DNA from: Marinomonas sp. THO17
Lineage (GTDB): Bacteria; Pseudomonadota; Gammaproteobacteria; Pseudomonadales; Marinomonadaceae
NCBI RefSeq assembly: GCF_040436405.1
Contig: NZ_AP031575.1
Location: forward strand, 1,430,501-1,494,500
Length of the DNA stretch: 64,000 nucleotides
Reading direction: 5' to 3'
Shown here piece by piece: positions 62,713 to 64,000 of this stretch. Within the stretch, counting starts at the first letter, position 1, and each line of letters opens with the position of its first letter. The notes under the pieces are model-generated. The model saw only the letters and a program-made list of their open reading frames with translations, had not been told where the DNA came from and searched no databases. A program made the translations under genes and the position numbers.

Positions 62713-63026
62713 ATATCACCTTTTATAAAATCTCTATGGAAGGTCAAAAAAACGCTCTGTACTATCTTCTCAGGCATATGACACTATTTTCAGACATATG
62801 ACACTATTTACAAAAAAACCGTCAGAGTGTTTTTCTTATCGAGCAGTTCATTCAGTAAACAAAAAACCGAATCATTACTCGAATTAAACCCTATTTAATG
62901 ATCGAATAAAAATCAACAAAAATTTAAAAACGTGACTCTAATAGGCAAAAAGTCGTTTTTTTAATTGAATTATTATTCGGCTTTCATTAGATTTCATTGC
63001 TAAATTGTTTGCCTAGGGAACACCTT
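62713..63026. other. Divergent promoter region of the second polyamine cluster
   Basis: 314 AT-rich bases between the puuA-like and puuB-like genes. It holds a 20-bp-period tandem repeat at 62771-62809. Nothing else recognisable. Confidence 0.5.
62771..62809. repeat. Tandem direct repeat, 20-bp period, candidate operator
   Basis: CAG(G/A)CATATGACACTATTT occurs twice (62771-62789 and 62791-62809) with one difference. The exact 20-bp period would put two bound proteins on nearly the same face of the helix. It lies 59-97 bases upstream of the puuA-like start. Confidence 0.6.
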
Positions 63027-64000
63027 ATGAAAAACCATGGATTTGAAGCGTCTTACTACGCCAATACAGTCAATCAAACCCTAAGTTTTCCTTCATTAGG
63101 TAGCGATATGGAAACGGACGTCTGCATTATAGGTGGAGGTTACACAGGGCTGTCCGCGGCACTTCATCTCTCTCAACAAGGTTATCGAGTCATTTTACTG
63201 GAAGCACACCTTATTGGCTCTGGCGCTTCTGGGCGTAATGGTGGTCAAATTTGCCAAGGTCACAACATGAGTCATCAGGCAATCGCAAAACGCACTAACA
63301 AAACAGTAGCAGATAAACTCTGGCAGCTGTCGATTGACTCCGTTGACTTGGTTAAACAGCTCATTAAAGAACACCAGATTGACTGTGATTTCAAAACTGG
63401 CGTCCTACATGTGGCCGCAAAATCGTCTCACATTAATGAGATAAAAGAAGCCGTTGACTACAAAAATACCATCCTAGGCTACGATAAAATTCACTACCTT
63501 GATAGACAGAGTGTCGCCGCAAAACTAGGCACTGAAAAATTTCACGCTGGCGAATTTTATCAAGACGGTGGGCATCTTCATCCCCTTAATTTTGCCCTTG
63601 GTCTTGCTAAAGCGGCACACAATAAAGGTGCTAAGATTTTTGAACACACTAAAGTATTAAGTTACTCAGCCGGTGAAAATCCCAGCGTAAAAACGGCAAA
63701 AGGCACGGTGAAAGCCAACTACCTGTTATTCGCATGCAATGGCTATCTCGGCAAGCTTAACCAGCAAGCGGCCAAAAAGATCATGCCGATTAACAACTTC
63801 ATTATTGCTACCGAACCACTAGCAGACGAAGTGGTTAATCACATTAATCCTGACGATCTTGCTGTCGCGGATTCCAAATTTGTTATCAATTATTTTCGTT
63901 TATCCGCAGACAAGCGTATGTTGTGGGGCGGTGGCGAAAACTACAGGTCACGATTTCCAAAAGACATTGCTGCATTTGTACAAAAGCACATGCTATCTGT
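63027..64000 (+). CDS. Second FAD-dependent gamma-glutamylpolyamine oxidase-like protein (partial)
   Basis: An open frame of at least 324 codons running off the window end. It begins MKNHGFEASYYANTVNQ and has VCIIGGGYTGLSAALHLSQQG (FAD-binding, about residues 33-53), GSGASGRNGGQICQGH and QDGGHLHPLNFALG, as in the PuuB/YcjA-type DAO family and in the puuB at 28683. The C-terminus is missing because of the window edge, not because of damage. Divergent from the puuA-like gene. Confidence 0.88.
   Translation, partial: MKNHGFEASYYANTVNQTLSFPSLGSDMETDVCIIGGGYTGLSAALHLSQQGYRVILLEAHLIGSGASGRNGGQICQGHNMSHQAIAKRTNKTVADKLWQLSIDSVDLVKQLIKEHQIDCDFKTGVLHVAAKSSHINEIKEAVDYKNTILGYDKIHYLDRQSVAAKLGTEKFHAGEFYQDGGHLHPLNFALGLAKAAHNKGAKIFEHTKVLSYSAGENPSVKTAKGTVKANYLLFACNGYLGKLNQQAAKKIMPINNFIIATEPLADEVVNHINPDDLAVADSKFVINYFRLSADKRMLWGGGENYRSRFPKDIAAFVQKHMLS

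Noticed and set aside
1-64000. tRNA, rRNA, phage or intact insertion-sequence genes
   Set aside because: None could be recognised by reading both strands; only non-autonomous element copies were found.

Overview
The window reads as chromosomal DNA of an AT-rich marine gammaproteobacterium, most likely an oceanospirillalean such as Marinomonas. This is an inference from gene content (Tat-exported PhoX, MesX/MesD methionine synthase, a rut cluster, two polyamine clusters) and base composition, not from a marker gene. I see no rRNA, tRNA, CRISPR array, prophage or intact transposase gene.

Layout. 1-10 kb holds an exported dienelactone-hydrolase-like protein, a PAP2 phosphatase/glycosyltransferase pair, a duplicated-domain lipoprotein, an operon ending in phospholipase A (pldA), a membrane FMN glutamate-synthase-like protein and a Tat-exported PhoX phosphatase. 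Three promoters here (PAP2-glycosyltransferase, lipoprotein, phoX) carry 11-bp-spaced Pho-box-like repeats, so this looks like a dispersed phosphate-starvation regulon with a possible membrane-lipid renovation module. 10-19 kb holds two chemoreceptors, small housekeeping or hypothetical genes, a decayed EAL-domain gene, an XRE regulator and an exported amidohydrolase. 19-25 kb is an accessory catabolic cassette: AraC regulator, SphA-type outer-membrane channel, YtcJ-type metallo-amidohydrolase and an overlapping CobW-type GTPase, then a stand-alone AsnC ligand-binding domain.

25-37 kb is a complete agmatine/putrescine module: aguA and aguB make putrescine from agmatine; puuA, puuB and puuC take it through gamma-glutamylated intermediates; a LuxR-type regulator, a PotFGHI-type importer and a class I amidotransferase complete it. 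Two promoters share an 18-bp motif. A second polyamine set (substrate-binding protein, puuA-like and puuB-like genes) starts at 60 kb and runs off the end. 37-48 kb holds a diguanylate cyclase operon, a PepSY/response-regulator/histidine-kinase set with a shared inverted-repeat operator, an esterase, a CUT2 sugar importer and a stilbene/carotenoid cleavage oxygenase with a divergent LysR gene. 49-55 kb has outer-membrane proteins, a membrane-bound AraC-type regulator and the mesX-mesD methionine synthase pair. 55.6-59.9 kb is rutABCDEF for pyrimidine-ring degradation, preceded by two RutR-like boxes but lacking rutG.

The most distinctive non-coding feature is a 265-281 bp non-autonomous element (MITE) with 18-bp terminal inverted repeats and TA target duplications, present in three full copies and one partial copy. 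One copy splits an outer-membrane protein gene so cleanly that removing it restores the reading frame. Another replaces the last residues of a histidine kinase. A third lies exactly in the stop codon of mesD. Three of the four copies carry a perfect DnaA-box sequence.
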